The notes under the pieces: model-generated
The model's input: the letters and a program-made list of their open reading frames with translations, nothing else
Database searches by the model: none
Told to the model about the DNA's origin: nothing
Position numbers and translations under genes: made by a program
Source of the DNA: Epichloe hybrida
Lineage: Eukaryota > Ascomycota > Sordariomycetes > Hypocreales > Clavicipitaceae
NCBI GenBank assembly: GCA_019022495.1
Contig: JAFEKR010000002.1
Span: 5,890,001-5,954,000 of the forward strand
Direction: 5' to 3'
Length of the DNA stretch: 64,000 bases
Part shown: piece by piece, positions 13,101 to 24,470 of the stretch
Position numbering within the stretch: the first letter of the stretch is position 1
Layout of the letters: each line of letters starts with the position of its first letter

Positions 13101-15914
13101 GTTGTCGTTCATGTCGATATTGACCTCTTTAAATGCACGTTGCGTCAGCAAGAACCGCTTGATCCGCTCCAATGTCGTGCCAGGGCTGTCATAAGCTTGC
13201 TCAATTAAGGCGAGTTCTTCACGTTGACTCTGGTTCAACCTGCCTTTGACGGAATAGGCTTCCCTGAGTCTCTCCAAAGCCAAGATCAGAATCTTTGTGT
13301 CGTGCTTGTACGAAACACTGGGGAATGGAATGGGTGAGAACTTCCGAGATTCCAGCCAGTGTACTGTCGTGGTGTAGATGGCGACAGCTTCTTCGGAAGA
13401 GACGTAGGGGCCATCCTTCATGTGGTTGTGTTGTCGTTCCTGCTCGGCCTTGAGCCACAACCGCGTCAAACGGCCAACATTCTTCTTCGCGACGGTTTTG
13501 TCGACAGTGGCCCCACGACGAATACGTTCTCGGTTGTAATGTGCCACAGAAATCCACCAATCGGCCTTGGATTTGACGTATCGAAGGATGACATTTTCGA
13601 TGGGAGCAGGCAAGCCGGGGACCTTCCATGGAATGTTGCTCTTCCAGCAACGCCATGCCTCCGACAAATGCTGGAGCACTGTATTGACCTTGTTTTGTTT
13701 GATTCCCTCAGGCATCATATCCATGAGGTCGGCCATGACGGATGCACGAAGTTCAAGATCGAAGTGAGACTCAACTCGCTGCTTCGTGACAGTCTTAGCC
13801 ACACCCTTGCTGTGTCGACCCTCGAATTGACGAGACAGCAAATTTCCTAGCCATCTTTCGAGCAAAGGGATAATGCCTCTCATGAAGAAAAGCCATACTC
13901 TCCACGATGGGCCCCAGAAGCCACAGCCGGGGCCTTTACCAACGGGGCCAGAGTTGAAGCGATAGTAAATCAAATGCTTCAGATCTTTACAGGTTCGAAT
14001 CTGGTGCATGAGCTTGTATTTGTATCGGTACATTCCGGTCAACTGTCCTACGTGGTTGAACGCGTAGTGAATACCGTCAGCAAGTTGGAAAGCGTCGATG
14101 TTACCCAGGCGGTATTGAACTTGCGCATCCACAATAAGCTTTGTCAATCTAAGGATTTCACGCATCAGATGAAAAGCATTGCCAAATCGCGACTTCTTTC
14201 TCTCTTTTGTAGTGAGTGTCTTCACAGGCTTCAAGTTGAAGTTGTAGTCGAGATGAAGATATGTCAGATTCTTGCGATGGATCAAGAGGTTCAGCATGTT
14301 GAACCCTTGTCGACAGACCTGGAGACCAGCCTCAACCCAATCGATAGTTGTCTGCTGGAAGAATTTGGTTTGTTTGAGTGACCGCAGTAGATTCTGGTTG
14401 TTGTGTGCGTTGGGCTTCTTCTTATGAAGCTCATTCAGGACGTAATTCTTCAGGAGCTTCTGGTAAGAGACTCGGACTTTGACGGGAGGTCGGTCCGAAG
14501 GAGGGTGTTCCAAATACCACTGCTTGATCAAAGGTACATCCTGAGCGCGAACCATCTTTCCAGACCGTCTGTCAAATGGGAATGGTGCCCACCATAGGTC
14601 GATGGCTGCTGATGTATATTCATTTTCAAGTTCCTCGTCGGCCAAGAAGGGCTCTACGCCAGCCGGTAACTCAAACGCTTCTTCCTCGGGCTCCTCATTG
14701 TTTCCAGAACCAAAAATCTCGTCTTCGAGTGTGAAGTCGACGTTCTTCGGTGCGACCGTTCGGGAGGAAATAGGGTTGATTCGTCGGTCAAAGAGAAAAG
14801 TTGGCAGGTCCGGGTCATCAGCACGATTAAACACCGTCTGTGGGTGCGAATGCCATGTAAGATGCACGCTTCTCGGTAGCGAATTGTAAAGGAATGGGTA
14901 AGCGACGCGAAATTCGGTGCGGATCGGAGTGCGGAAGATGATGCGATCGATAGCGTTGAACTCGCCAAAGTCCTCTTCATTCGGATCGATGTCTTTGTAC
15001 AATGGCTCGAACCGTGGGCCACCGGGAAGCGCGACATTGAGAGCCTTTGCTGTTAAGAAACTCTTGAGGTCGAACAGATAAAAGTAATTCTTGTCGACAA
15101 CGTCTGAGATCAGAGGTCGACTCAGACGAAACAAGGTGGCCATTTGGGGCAACGAGAGATTCCATGTCTTGTAACTCGCTCCGTTAACATGTGACGTGTC
15201 AATAAGCGGTCGGTGATCATAAAACCATTCATAAACAGCCTCATCTTCGTCCTCGTTCAGCTCCATTTGAATCGGTTCCAAGGGCTCGACGTCTTCGATG
15301 TTCTCAGACCAAGACAACGGTGGTTCTTCGTCATCGAATGGTGGAAATCGCATACGTTTGAAAAGTCTTCTATCAGCTTTCTCCTTTCTCATGAAAGTCC
15401 ACATCATTGCCCATTGCGCAAAGAAGACTGGCTCAATGACACGCGGGGTTTCATTGACCAGCGTCAGACAACCGTTGACGTGGTAAAGGACCTTAACTTC
15501 TCGCGCCGACTCCCAAGGCATCGGCATGTTCTCGAGCAATTTCAGTACTGCATGGGGCATAAATTTCAACGCGCCGAGGTAGCTGCGCTTGTCGTTTGTG
15601 TATTTCTTCTGAGACACGTCTCCGATATCCTTGACGATCTTTCGCAAATGCTCAGGGGGCATGTCGGCCTTCTGTGTCTGAACGAAGCCAGCCTTGCGCT
15701 TCTCTCCAAATCGATTTTGGCGATCTCGTAGCCATTCTTTCTTCTTCTGTGCAAACTTTGCAATTTGGGAATTCGAGGACGGGTGGAAGCCAGGGGGCGG
15801 AGGGGGTGGCGGCGCGGGAGTCGAAGGAGGTGGTGGTAACGATGATGGAGGAGGAGGGGGAGGGGGGGGAGCAGCTCCCCAGCCCGGCGGCGGTGGCGGT
15901 GGAATGCCTGACAT
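7117..15914 (-). CDS. PRP8: Pre-mRNA-splicing factor PRP8, interrupted by an intein and by a frameshift within it
   Basis: PRP8 is the central U5 snRNP scaffold that cradles the spliceosome active site in the nucleus. The start is [11 protein letters not shown], with a proline-rich N-terminus. Then come the PRO8NT and PROCN regions, an RRM-like domain, the U5- and U6-snRNA contact regions, the RNase H-like domain and a C-terminal JAB1/MPN domain ending in the family-typical acidic tail. Removing the intein (9610-11285) leaves 1543 + 830 = 2373 residues, the normal fungal length. The two halves are in different frames. The N-terminal frame runs from 15914 to about 10680, and the C-terminal frame covers everything below about 10818. 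The switch lies inside the intein at about 10818, where one base is missing. No intron is seen in the exteins. As written the gene cannot make full-length protein without a frame correction. Confidence 0.95.
9610..11285 (-). other. PRP8 intein with a LAGLIDADG homing-endonuclease domain
   Basis: The intein begins at the Cys codon at 11283-11285 (block A, CLANGT) and ends with His-Asn at 9610-9615, followed by the Ser of SGFEES in the C-extein. Block B ([11 protein letters not shown]) is present. The length is 1676 nt, one short of 559 codons. The endonuclease motifs are FLGL-LGDG at about 10806-10830 and LAGLLDTDG at about 9970-10010, each with its expected acidic residue once the frame is followed across the break. 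Splicing residues (Cys1, block B Thr and His, terminal His-Asn, +1 Ser) are all visible. The insertion site, between FWEKA and SGFEESMKF, is the classic fungal PRP8 intein site. It belongs to the known PRP8 intein family. The frameshift at about 10818 falls within the first endonuclease motif. Confidence 0.93.
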
Positions 15915-16808
15915 GATGGCTTTGAAATGTCGTGATGCGAAAGCAAAGCGTGAAGATGTGAGGTTTGCCTACCGGAGAGGCCGCACGCTGTGGCGCGTGG
16001 CACTGCGCGCTGGTGTGGTCTTTGCCTCTTCTCCGATGATGTAATCACAATAGAAGTCTTCGTCGTCGCGATAAAGTCTTCCTATGATTGGGCGCGCTGA
16101 TTTCGGAAGGTGGCACGATGGCGACCAGACCGGTGATGCTACAAATCACTCTCAAAAGTCGCCTCCCATCTCGACAATTTTCTGCCCTGCAGCTTAGCAA
16201 GGACCAGCTCTCTGGGGTCCACATATTGACATCACGTGATGCGAGCCGCGCCATGTCATTCAAGAACACACGATATGCCAATGCAATGGCTCACTGAGTA
16301 TCTTTTGGCTGGTAAGTAGTCTGTCTCTGGGATCTTTGATTCTTAGGCATGGATAGATAATATGGTTTACTACGTTTCTTACAATTCTAGTGAGTGGGCT
16401 ATGATTGACTGATGTATTGCATCGAATGTAAGCTCAGTGCCAAAGTCAATGTGAAAGATGTGCCGCAAGCGTCATATAGTTCGGCTTGACGATGAAATTT
16501 AAGTCGACTTTGGCGCTGTTAAAGGCGAAGAAATATCACAATTCACCTCTTAAAAATCCACAGCAGTAAAACCCCCGCTCTCCCTGATCAAAAGCTCGCG
16601 GCACGTTTTGCCTGATTGCTATCACGCCTCAGGGTAAGTTGAAAACGGTCAATGAAATCCAGCCAATCATACTCCCCCCATTTCTTACCTAATACAAGAT
16701 CACCGTCAACCTTCTTCCCATACGAACTACAAGTCACCAAATCCATCGCGACATAACTTCCGGCCAAGAAAGCCACCACCAGAGACGCCACCTGGACAGT
16801 CAAACAAG
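15915..16808. promoter_or_regulatory. Divergent intergenic region between PRP8 and the complex I subunit gene
   Basis: PRP8 (minus) and the small gene starting at 16809 (plus) diverge from this 0.9-kb stretch, so it must hold both promoters. I see no clear TATA box. Small open frames at 16045-16300 on both strands lack any recognisable feature. An ATCACGTGAT palindrome (E-box type, CACGTG core) lies at about 16231-16240. Confidence 0.5.
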
Positions 16809-17249
16809 ATGGCGCACCTCAGTACGTGCTTCTAGCTGCCCAATTGATCCGGTCTTCATGCTAACAAGGTCTTGTGACAGACGTCAAGCCGGACCCGGCG
16901 TACTTAAAGCTGCAGGGTGCGTGTGAAGAACGAACCCCCCTCCAAACAACACGAAATACTTCCGCCCCTCTTCCGTTCGAGCGGCGAACTCTAACGAAAT
17001 GAACAGCTATGCAGAAGACCCGACACCACTTCTTCAGATGGACTCCTCGAACTGCTAGACTCACGTTCATTTACGTGCTTGTTGTGCCCTCCATCTTCGG
17101 ATACGTTGCGTACAAGACTGACGTACGTGCCGCAGCAAGTTCCGCTTCTCATGTAAACGCATGATGTAATAAACTAATTCTTTCTGTTATTAAAGGGTCT
17201 ATTTAATTTCCGTGCGAAGAGAAGGGGCGACACTATCTACGAGCGATGA
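16809..17249 (+). CDS. NADH:ubiquinone oxidoreductase small subunit, NDUFB4/NUO6.6-like
   Basis: A four-exon gene for a 72-residue protein. Exons are 16809-16821, 16881-16916, 17007-17122 and 17196-17249, with GTACGT or GTGCGT donors and CTAAC branch sites before the first two acceptors. The protein has the fungal B15/NDUFB4-type layout: a short polar start ([15 protein letters not shown]), the conserved WTPRTA motif, one hydrophobic membrane helix (residues about 36-52) and a basic C-terminal [11 protein letters not shown] motif. It would be an accessory membrane-arm subunit of respiratory complex I in the mitochondrial inner membrane. The first exon is only 13 nt. All phases join exactly, which supports the model. 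The exact subunit name rests on recalled family motifs. Confidence 0.85.
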
Positions 17250-17484
17250 ACAGGGTTCAAACGCGGGCGATTGTACTAGCTCTGTATGCAAAGTTTTCTT
17301 TTCTTCCTGTCAGATCAGAATAGAAAATTCTGTTGAGTTCAGTGCTCGGGGGTGTTATAAATGTATTTCAGTGACTCTCAAATGCTCAAATTGCTCTCAA
17401 ATTGATCGGGGTATATGCGCATAATACAAAGCTTTGGTTCTTGCCAGTCCAACGGGATGAAATATGTCGTGGCATCCCCCAGTT

Positions 17485-18351
17485 TCACCATTTGCCACTT
17501 CCGCTGCCGCCACCTCCTCGAGGTCGTGAAGGTGGCATGTTGGGAAGCCTCTCACCTCTTCTCCATTCTCCCATGGGCATGCTGGCCATAGGTCCTCCTC
17601 CGACCCTACGCCCACCACCTCTGACTTCACGACTGCCGAGCCGACCGAGTCCATTTTCTCGATTATGGAAACCCCCGTCACCACTCCTGTTCCCTCTGGT
17701 ATCCCTGAGCCCAACCTTGTTGGGTTCCCGTCTAGCGGTGATTGAGGGCGCAACAGACCCATCGGCCAATGGAGGTAAGATTGCACAAGAGATGTAATCG
17801 CCGACAACGAATCGCGCCTCACTCAGCGACTTCTTGTCCGAAGCGGGCCCATTGCGCGTCGAGCCAACCACCTCGATGAATTCCGGCTCGCCTGCATCAG
17901 ACGTGTTTTGACCTATCACTGTGCTGCCGAGGTCTTTGACAGCATATCGTGGCGGCGCATTGCTAATTGCGCTGACACTCCTCAGATCCGGGCACACTAG
18001 CTGGAAAGCCAACCTTGTCCCTATGGCTGGGTAAGGAAGAGCGGACACTTTGGAGGCTGCAAGCTCAAGCGCCAGCTCGTTGAGAGTGCAGCTCGGCCAA
18101 GTATACACTGAGATATGTGGTGGTAATGAGCGCGCTGCAAACTCATCCGGTCTGCGACATTTTGATAATAAATTAGTTGGTATTCAGCGGCTTGTATGAT
18201 CTCAAATGGGAAAACAAATATTTGTGAAATTTGTGAGGGTTGTTTTTACATCATGTGATACTCACCTATAGAAACCGCCAGTTCGATAAAAGAGCTGAAC
18301 GAGAAATGGTGCAGGAGCGTCACTGTCCCCGTTGTCTGGTGGTGATGACAT
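17485..18351 (-). CDS. SAP18-family histone deacetylase complex subunit
   Basis: Two exons, 18266-18351 and 17485-18151, encode 250 residues. The 114-bp intron has a GTGAGT donor. Residues about 15-115 match the SAP18 ubiquitin-like fold: FLVQLFYRTGGF, then PDEFAARSLPPHISVYTW, then TLNELALEL, and later the RLAFQLVCPD and DLGSTVIG blocks. The C-terminus (from about 170) is rich in Gly and Arg with RG-type repeats and is probably disordered, perhaps RNA-binding. SAP18 joins Sin3 histone deacetylase complexes and, in animals, the splicing-linked ASAP complex. The ATG at 18351 is chosen because an in-frame stop lies upstream and the splice phase fits. It is divergent from PRP18. Confidence 0.88.
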
Positions 18352-18732
18352 GGCTTCCAGTGCTGATCCCTCGCACGAGAAAAGAAGAGCCCTTGATGTA
18401 TTTGAACGAATTTCTCTCGTAGCCGCAAAGTAAGTTTAAGTTACACATGTTGACCTTCATGAATTAAAAGCTTGCTGCTGATGGCATGCATGGAGCAGTG
18501 AAGAACCCTGGTCTTGTGCGCCAAATTTTCCGGCGAATACCCGCAATCGTTATCTAAGCACAAAGAAACCAAACCGGCGGCGCCACTTTGCTTGATACCA
18601 GACCTAATGTCCATTGACTTTGCAGCGCCTGGCACCTTCGCCATAAACCCACACGATCCCATATAGTATAAACAAATAATTTCGACGAGCCTTGCAGACA
18701 AAACACGCTTTGCCGAGCCTTCTCCCCCCACC
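18352..18732. promoter_or_regulatory. Bidirectional promoter region between SAP18 and PRP18 genes
   Basis: Only 381 bp separate the two start codons, so both promoters must lie here. I see no recognised binding sites. The PRP18 start at 18733 has a good context (CCACCATGG). Confidence 0.6.
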
Positions 18733-19868
18733 ATGGACTTCGCAGCCCTGATGAACAAGGAGCTCTCCAAGGCCAAACCACCAAGCGACGTCAACAAAAA
18801 GTATCTCAAGCGAGCCGAAGTCGAAGAAGAACGCAGAAAAGCCTACATTGCCGAACAAAAGGCCATCGAAGAAGAACGCCAAGCCAAAGCAGCAGCCAAA
18901 CGCAAGCGCGAGGAAGAAATCGCCTCGGACAATGCAGCGCGGGAAGAGAAGCGGCGCAGACTCGCCGAAGATTCGCGCAGACTAAGAGAGCAAAAGGAGG
19001 AAGAAGAGGAGCGAGAAAGGAGGAAGCGCCTCGGCCTTCCAGAACTAGCCAAGAAGAGCAAGAGCGGTGAAGAAGACGGAGAGAATGGGGCAGATGGGAA
19101 CGATGTTCCTGAAGAGGCACTGCGAGAGAAGTTGAGAGAACTAGGGCACCCCGTCATGATGTTTGGCGAATCGCATGCCGCCAGGGTACGAAGGTACAAG
19201 AAATTAACTCTGGTGATGAGCAAGGGCCCCATACCGACGACGCTGGAGCTCGTCGACGAGAAGGACATGAAAGTGGACGGGGAGGTGCCCAAGGACAAGG
19301 AAGGGAAAAAGTGGTTGTTCAGACAGCTTGCGAGCTACTTCACCATGGTGCTGACAGCATATGAGAGGACCATGGAGGAGGAGAGAAACGATACGAGCGC
19401 CAGTAAAATTGCGTATAATGTCATGGTACAGACCAGAGAAAATATGAAGCCGGTGAGGTCACACCCCAATCTTTGCATACTCGTCAGGATTCGACACGCT
19501 CGAAACTGATGAAAGCAACAACAATACTAACATTACATGAACAGTTGTTTCGGAAGTTCGAAACCGGCGACCTGGACGACTCGCTCATAGAACCTATAGT
19601 GCAAATTGTCAAAGCCCTCCAGGAAAGACGCTATGTCGACGCCAACGACGACTATCTCCGCCTGAGCATCGGCAAAGCTGCCTGGCCCATTGGTGTCACC
19701 ATGGTTGGTATCCACGAGAGAAGTGCACGCGAGAAGCTTCATAATGGAGAAAAAGGTCACGTAATGGGTGATGAAGTTACGCGCAAAATCTTGCAGAGTA
19801 TCAAGCGGTGTCTTACATTTGCGCAAGTCAGATGGCCACCGACGGATTTGAGGCAATTGATGGGCTAG
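18733..19868 (+). CDS. PRP18: Pre-mRNA-splicing factor PRP18
   Basis: Two exons (18733-19452 and 19545-19868) encode 347 residues. PRP18 acts at the second catalytic step of splicing with U5 snRNP. The N-terminus starts MDFAALMNKELSKAK. It is followed by a long charged coiled coil (residues about 25-105) and a splicing-factor motif region (PVMMFGESHAARVRRYKKL). The C-terminal Prp18 helical domain follows, with AYERTMEEERNDTSA before the intron, then a conserved-loop-like GKAAWPIGVTMVGIHERSA block and a DEVTRKILQSIKRCLTF end. The intron (92 bp) starts GTGAGG, carries a TACTAAC branch site and ends ACAG. It interrupts the domain at the same phase on both sides. Confidence 0.95.
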
Positions 19869-20572
19869 AAAGGGATATAAGAACAGGAGGAAGAGCCGTA
19901 CTAGGGTTCCCCCCCCCCCCTCTCTTTTTTTTTGTACAATCATCACTCTGGGAGGCAACTGTCAAAAGATGAGGATCTTTTGAGCATGTGGTGTATGATA
20001 ACTACGGCAATGGCAGCGCTGGGCTTGTCATAATACGAGAAATGCGACATGATACCCCCAATGAAATGTATTTTTTTCTCTCTGGTTTGTTTCTGATTCG
20101 ATCGTCTGTCTATATTTCTATGCATGGTGGTACTTCCTCTGCGTCTTGTGTAGGAGAAACTATCAATGTATTTGCAAGAAACCTGAATTTGACGTTTGAT
20201 TTAGGTCATTGCTGCAAGAAATAAGAAGGAAGAAGGGAGAAGAACATGGGTATGTGGAAGCAAGCGGGTCGCTTCATCAACGACCGTGCGTCGTGTTCTA
20301 CACTGTGACTATCGTGCCATCATGAGTGCTTCCTTGGCAGGTCTTTGGCTCTTTCAATGGTGCTGTAGGCCGAGCTTAGCTAGAATGGGAGGGGCTAATG
20401 TCTTCTTAAAGGATGAGACTTCCGCGCCTGCACCGAATGTATCGATATGGGCTGGTCTATGTCGCATGCTTTTCGTGAAACAGTATTGAGAGCAAAGTGG
20501 TAGCGATCGAGCAAAAAGTCAGGCAATGGAGGAATACCTCGACATTCAGTTTCATCGCTCCATTCATTCACC
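19869..20572. terminator. Convergent 3' region of PRP18 and CSN1
   Basis: The two flanking genes end towards each other, so this 0.7-kb stretch should hold both 3' UTRs and polyadenylation regions. It has a C-run followed by a T-run at 19909-19932. No further gene is seen. Confidence 0.4.
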
Positions 20573-22265
20573 TCAGCCCAAAGATTCCACTCCATCCCGA
20601 TGTGACGTGTTTCTATTTTCCTCATACCAGGCCTCGTCTAAGCCTGACCCAGGTGTAGGTCCCGACGTTGATCTTTTAGCATTGACCGAATCTAGTCCGG
20701 CGACCGCGAGACTCATGTGCCGTAATCGTTCTTTAGCCTCCTTCTCGTAGCGGCGTGCCACTTGGAGTGCATTCTTTTGCATCAATTCTCGAGAATTATG
20801 ACGGACTGCCACCAGGAGCTGAATATTTTCGGTCAGTATAGAAAACGCATTGTGAATTGTTCAGTGAGAAACTTCGAGTGCTGATTCGTACCTTGTTCTT
20901 TGTATCAATGCGTGCCTTTAAAGACCCGTTTCGAATCATCTCGACCAACTCTGAGCCAATAGAGGTCCCAGGTTGAGCAAAGGCGGCGTCTAAGCTTTCC
21001 AGTGTAACACAGGAGAAGGGAACGAAGTACTGAACGATACATTTACTACGAATTCTGGAGTAGATAGTGTGTATGTGCTTTTGCAGATGCATGTCCAAAA
21101 GGTAATCAGCACGCGAAGCCTCCAATATAGACAGGCAGCTGGAGTATCGACCGTTGACAAAGACACTGATCGCTTTGCGAATATGAGGCTCGTGCTCGAG
21201 GAAAGTTCGAAACGACTGATTTTCTAGCACACGGGTTTGAAGTTCTTTTCGGTCCATGGTAGCAAGGGCTAGAAGACCACCATAGATGGCTATATCATTG
21301 GGACTGGCGATGTGATTATATTCGGTTGGCGGGGTGTTGGAATCAGTTCTTAGAAAGGCCTTTGCTGCATCCTCAAAGCGCTCCAGTCCCAGAGAAGCTA
21401 CTCCCCATGCGACTCTGGTGTATGCTTGCAGAGTCTTATCATCATCTCCATTCTGCACAGACGTGATCTTACCGATGTTGTTCAAGACCATTGTGAAATC
21501 TCGGCGATGCAAGGACACATTTGCAAGGTGCATGCCGCAATCAACAATATGTTTAGTGGTGCTCACATCCTGACGCATCCTCGTGTATGCCTCGGTGGCT
21601 TCGTTGAGCTTGCCTATTCTCTCGAAATGCTTGCCCAGATCCTCATTGCCCATCTGTGTTGGGGTAAAATTAGTGAATCGTGCAGGAAAAAGAGACGCAG
21701 AGTCTAGAATGGGCAGCCGTGCCATACCCTGATGCTTTCTTTTATGAGGTTGTTTTTGTAGCATTTGAGTTCGTTTTCGAGTCTGGTGGTTTCGGCCTTG
21801 TTCTCCGTCTCGGTCTTTTCTATCCAAGCGTCATCTTTACGTGCTTCCGGATCGTCGGGAGCCACGTGTCTGAAGCATTCCCACGCTTCAAGATAGCGGG
21901 AGACATCGGTTCCGCCCTTGGCCTCGATAACGGCAGCCTTGAGCGCATCGATGCAGAGCGAGACAGATGACTTTCCGATGAGAAGAAGGCGGTCGAATCG
22001 GGTGCGACCTGTAGAATGCCAGCAGCGTTAGTCCTTCGGTGTGTACCAGGGCTGTTCGCACAGAGAGCTTTGAGAGTATCGTACCGGTGTAGTTCTGGAC
22101 GTAGAGGTCGAGATCCAATTTTGGTTGATCTGAGTATGGGACAAATGGTGTTAATCATCGTATCAAAGGGACTGGATTAGAGAAACTGTACCAACCTTGC
22201 ACAACAACGCCACCTATGTTGGCCATCTTGGTCATGAAACCAAGAACTGGCTCTGTCGCTGTCAT
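20573..22265 (-). CDS. CSN1: COP9 signalosome complex subunit 1
   Basis: Five exons (22196-22265, 22085-22129, 21728-22008, 20892-21653, 20818 down to 20573) give 467 residues, and all phases close. CSN1 is the PCI-domain scaffold of the signalosome, which removes Nedd8 from cullin-RING ligases and controls development and secondary metabolism in fungi. Conserved blocks are KLDLDLYVQNYTGRTRFDRL, YKNNLIKESIRMGNEDLGKH, a TPR-like helical region, an RKAISVFVNGRYSSCL block and a PCI winged helix with LKARIDTKNK. The first donor is a weaker GTTGGT. The ATG at 22265 is the likeliest start. The frame is open further upstream, so a slightly longer N-terminus cannot be excluded. Confidence 0.92.
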
Positions 22266-22960
22266 GGCGGCGTCCAAAACTTGTTTCGATCCGAAAAGAG
22301 GTGTTGCAGCTTCTGTAAAAGTGCACTGCGAATGGCGCCTCAGCACACGAGTGCAACTTGATTGAGGAAGCTCGCATGTGTACATGTATGTGGCGGGGAG
22401 CAGCAAAGCAGGCACATGTACATACATACTGTACGGAGTAATCCGCACTGTCAGTCACTCAAATCCATGTACAGTGGGTCTGCACCTCAAAGTCTCCACA
22501 CTCCGGGTTTATCATTTCTCTCTCTTTCCGCATCATCACCAACTTCAACAACGATGGCCAGTGGATTCCCCTTGTAATTGTGTACACAGGACAAGACAGT
22601 CCACAAAAATAAGGAACGGCACCTTGCTTGACTTCATCTCCCAGATTACACTCTTCTTTACTATTATACGATTTCTATAATTTCCATACAATTATACAAT
22701 GTGAGACTGCCATGTCCAACATTGACTACCAGTGTGTGTTTGGTTTCAATCGCCACTCATAGCAATCATTCGCTAACTTTCCGCCCTGCTTTTTATCAAC
22801 ACCCTCGCAAGTACAACTATCAAGATTGGCGTGCAAGTACATTGAGCACGTTTCCTCGGCGACCACGCGCTTTTCAAGTCCTCTGGCCAAGTTCGACGAC
22901 GGTAGCCAGTTATTGAACCCAAGAGCACCCCTCTTTGACTTTCAGCTTGATTATCTCGTC
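22266..22960. other. Intergenic region upstream of CSN1
   Basis: This should hold the CSN1 promoter. It contains a cluster of ACATGTA words (22379-22426) and a TACGGAGTA word (about 22432-22440). No gene is supported. Confidence 0.4.
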
Positions 22961-22969
22961 GAGCGGCCA

Positions 22970-24170
22970 AGGATCACACACTGGTAGAAAACCGAGTGTT
23001 TTGATGAGGTGCCGTAAAGCCAGACGGGCCATTAACTTTCGACGAGTAAGCCTCGGGCAACGTAGACGGAGCTTTGCACCTGATAAATTTTCTCAAGTCA
23101 GTTACTGAAGAGCGCCAATCATGGCTTGTTTTTTGGGACTTCCATTGAAGATGGCGGAAGGCTTCCCCTCGTGCCTGCGGGAAACCAGATGATTTCGTTT
23201 CAGCATCCCAATCACGAAGAGTTGATGCGTTGGATGCGACTGTCATGCTCAAGAAAAAAGCGGCGACATTCGAGTTGAGATGTTCCTCGTCAGGCGGTGA
23301 TGAGATACTGTCGTTGGCCAAAATGTGGTGCAGTCTCAATCGTCCCGTTCGTTGCCTAGGGCATCAAGCTCTTTCAGAGTAACCGTATCGACCCAACGGC
23401 GGAAGTCGTCATGCTTCATATCATCTCGCTTGGCCTGGGAAACGGGCCTGCTCGGCACTGGGACCCGGCGCAGCGAGTCTGGGACTTTCCACTTCCAGGA
23501 CCGCTATCGGAAACGTTGGTGCCATCACCGCCTTCGATCCACGAAGCAGCCGGGAATTCGTCGCAAGTGTAAGCGACTCCAGACGTTTTAAGCGATCCAC
23601 CAGATTTCACTTCAGGAGCTAGGATCATTTTGTCGACATCTGAAGGCCCAGCAAGAGCGGTCGTCCACCACGGGCCCGTCATGGAGCCATACCGTATCCT
23701 TATCTGTGTGAGGACAATTCTTCTTGGTCCAGCCGGTGGGGCAGCTTCGACTGCGTCTGGCGCGAGATCTCCCCCGGGGGGGGGGGGGGGGTTCCCTTGT
23801 TGGCCGTGTTGAAGTCGAAGTGAACAATGATGGCAACAGACCTGGACCCAAACCGGGGGAAGTCAACTTGCCGTGAGCAAGATCGCAGCCCTCGGAGTGT
23901 CACTTACTACACATGTATCGCAGTGGCGAATGAGAATGGTATTACCATTGAAAAAAATACCTTCAACTCAATGCGGAGCTCAAGACAGATTGTAGCAACA
24001 TTCAGTCCAATGTTCGCTACTGCAGCGATTGCTGTAAGTCCGATTCTATACCAGACACTCGGTTCCAAACTTCCAGGTGCATGGTCTAACGCTATTTCTT
24101 GTGTCCTCCTTGTTGTTGACCAGTCATGGAGCCTGTGAGGGCCGTCGATGGCTCCTGTGGCCCTCTGCAT
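22970..24170 (-). pseudogene. Decayed large secreted-protein gene with a CDEFP-EGGDGT block
   Basis: Three minus-strand frames carry successive pieces of what looks like one protein. A segment resembling an amphipathic beta-rich secreted domain lies at 23907-24080. A proline-run segment lies at 23700-23900. At 23416-23682 there is a stretch with GPWWTTALAGPSDVD and TCDEFPAASWIEGGDGT. The last block resembles a motif I recall from C-terminal regions of large fungal secreted proteins with NucA/NucB-like ends. A 14-G homopolymer near 23776 sits where the frame changes, and no initiator ATG or splice set joins the parts. I read it as a relic. A multi-exon gene is less likely. Confidence 0.4.
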
Positions 24171-24470
24171 AATAATGCAGCTTGTATTGGAATCAGCAGA
24201 CCATGCTGCAATGCCGAAACGTGGACCTGCAACGTTGTATTACATGGCAACTGACTGCTGCATCAAGATTGGAAGATGCGGCTCACTTCCGCAGGATTGT
24301 GGGGATGGCTGGTGGGTTTTTCTTTCCTTCCTTCTCTCTTTTTAACGTTTGATTATTATTTTTAGCCAACACAATTTGAGAAATGCGATGAAACAAGTTT
24401 AAGCCTAATTCGGGGTGATTTGCTGATTCGCAGGTTAATTCGCACTCCCGCGCAGGTTTTCCCACTTTCT
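24171..24470. other. Spacer between two relics
   Basis: About 300 bp of mixed composition. No ORF, RNA gene or repeat was recognised. Confidence 0.3.

Noticed and set aside
17402..17797. Proline-rich plus-strand frame
   Set aside because: It is the antisense shadow of the Gly/Arg-rich tail of SAP18.
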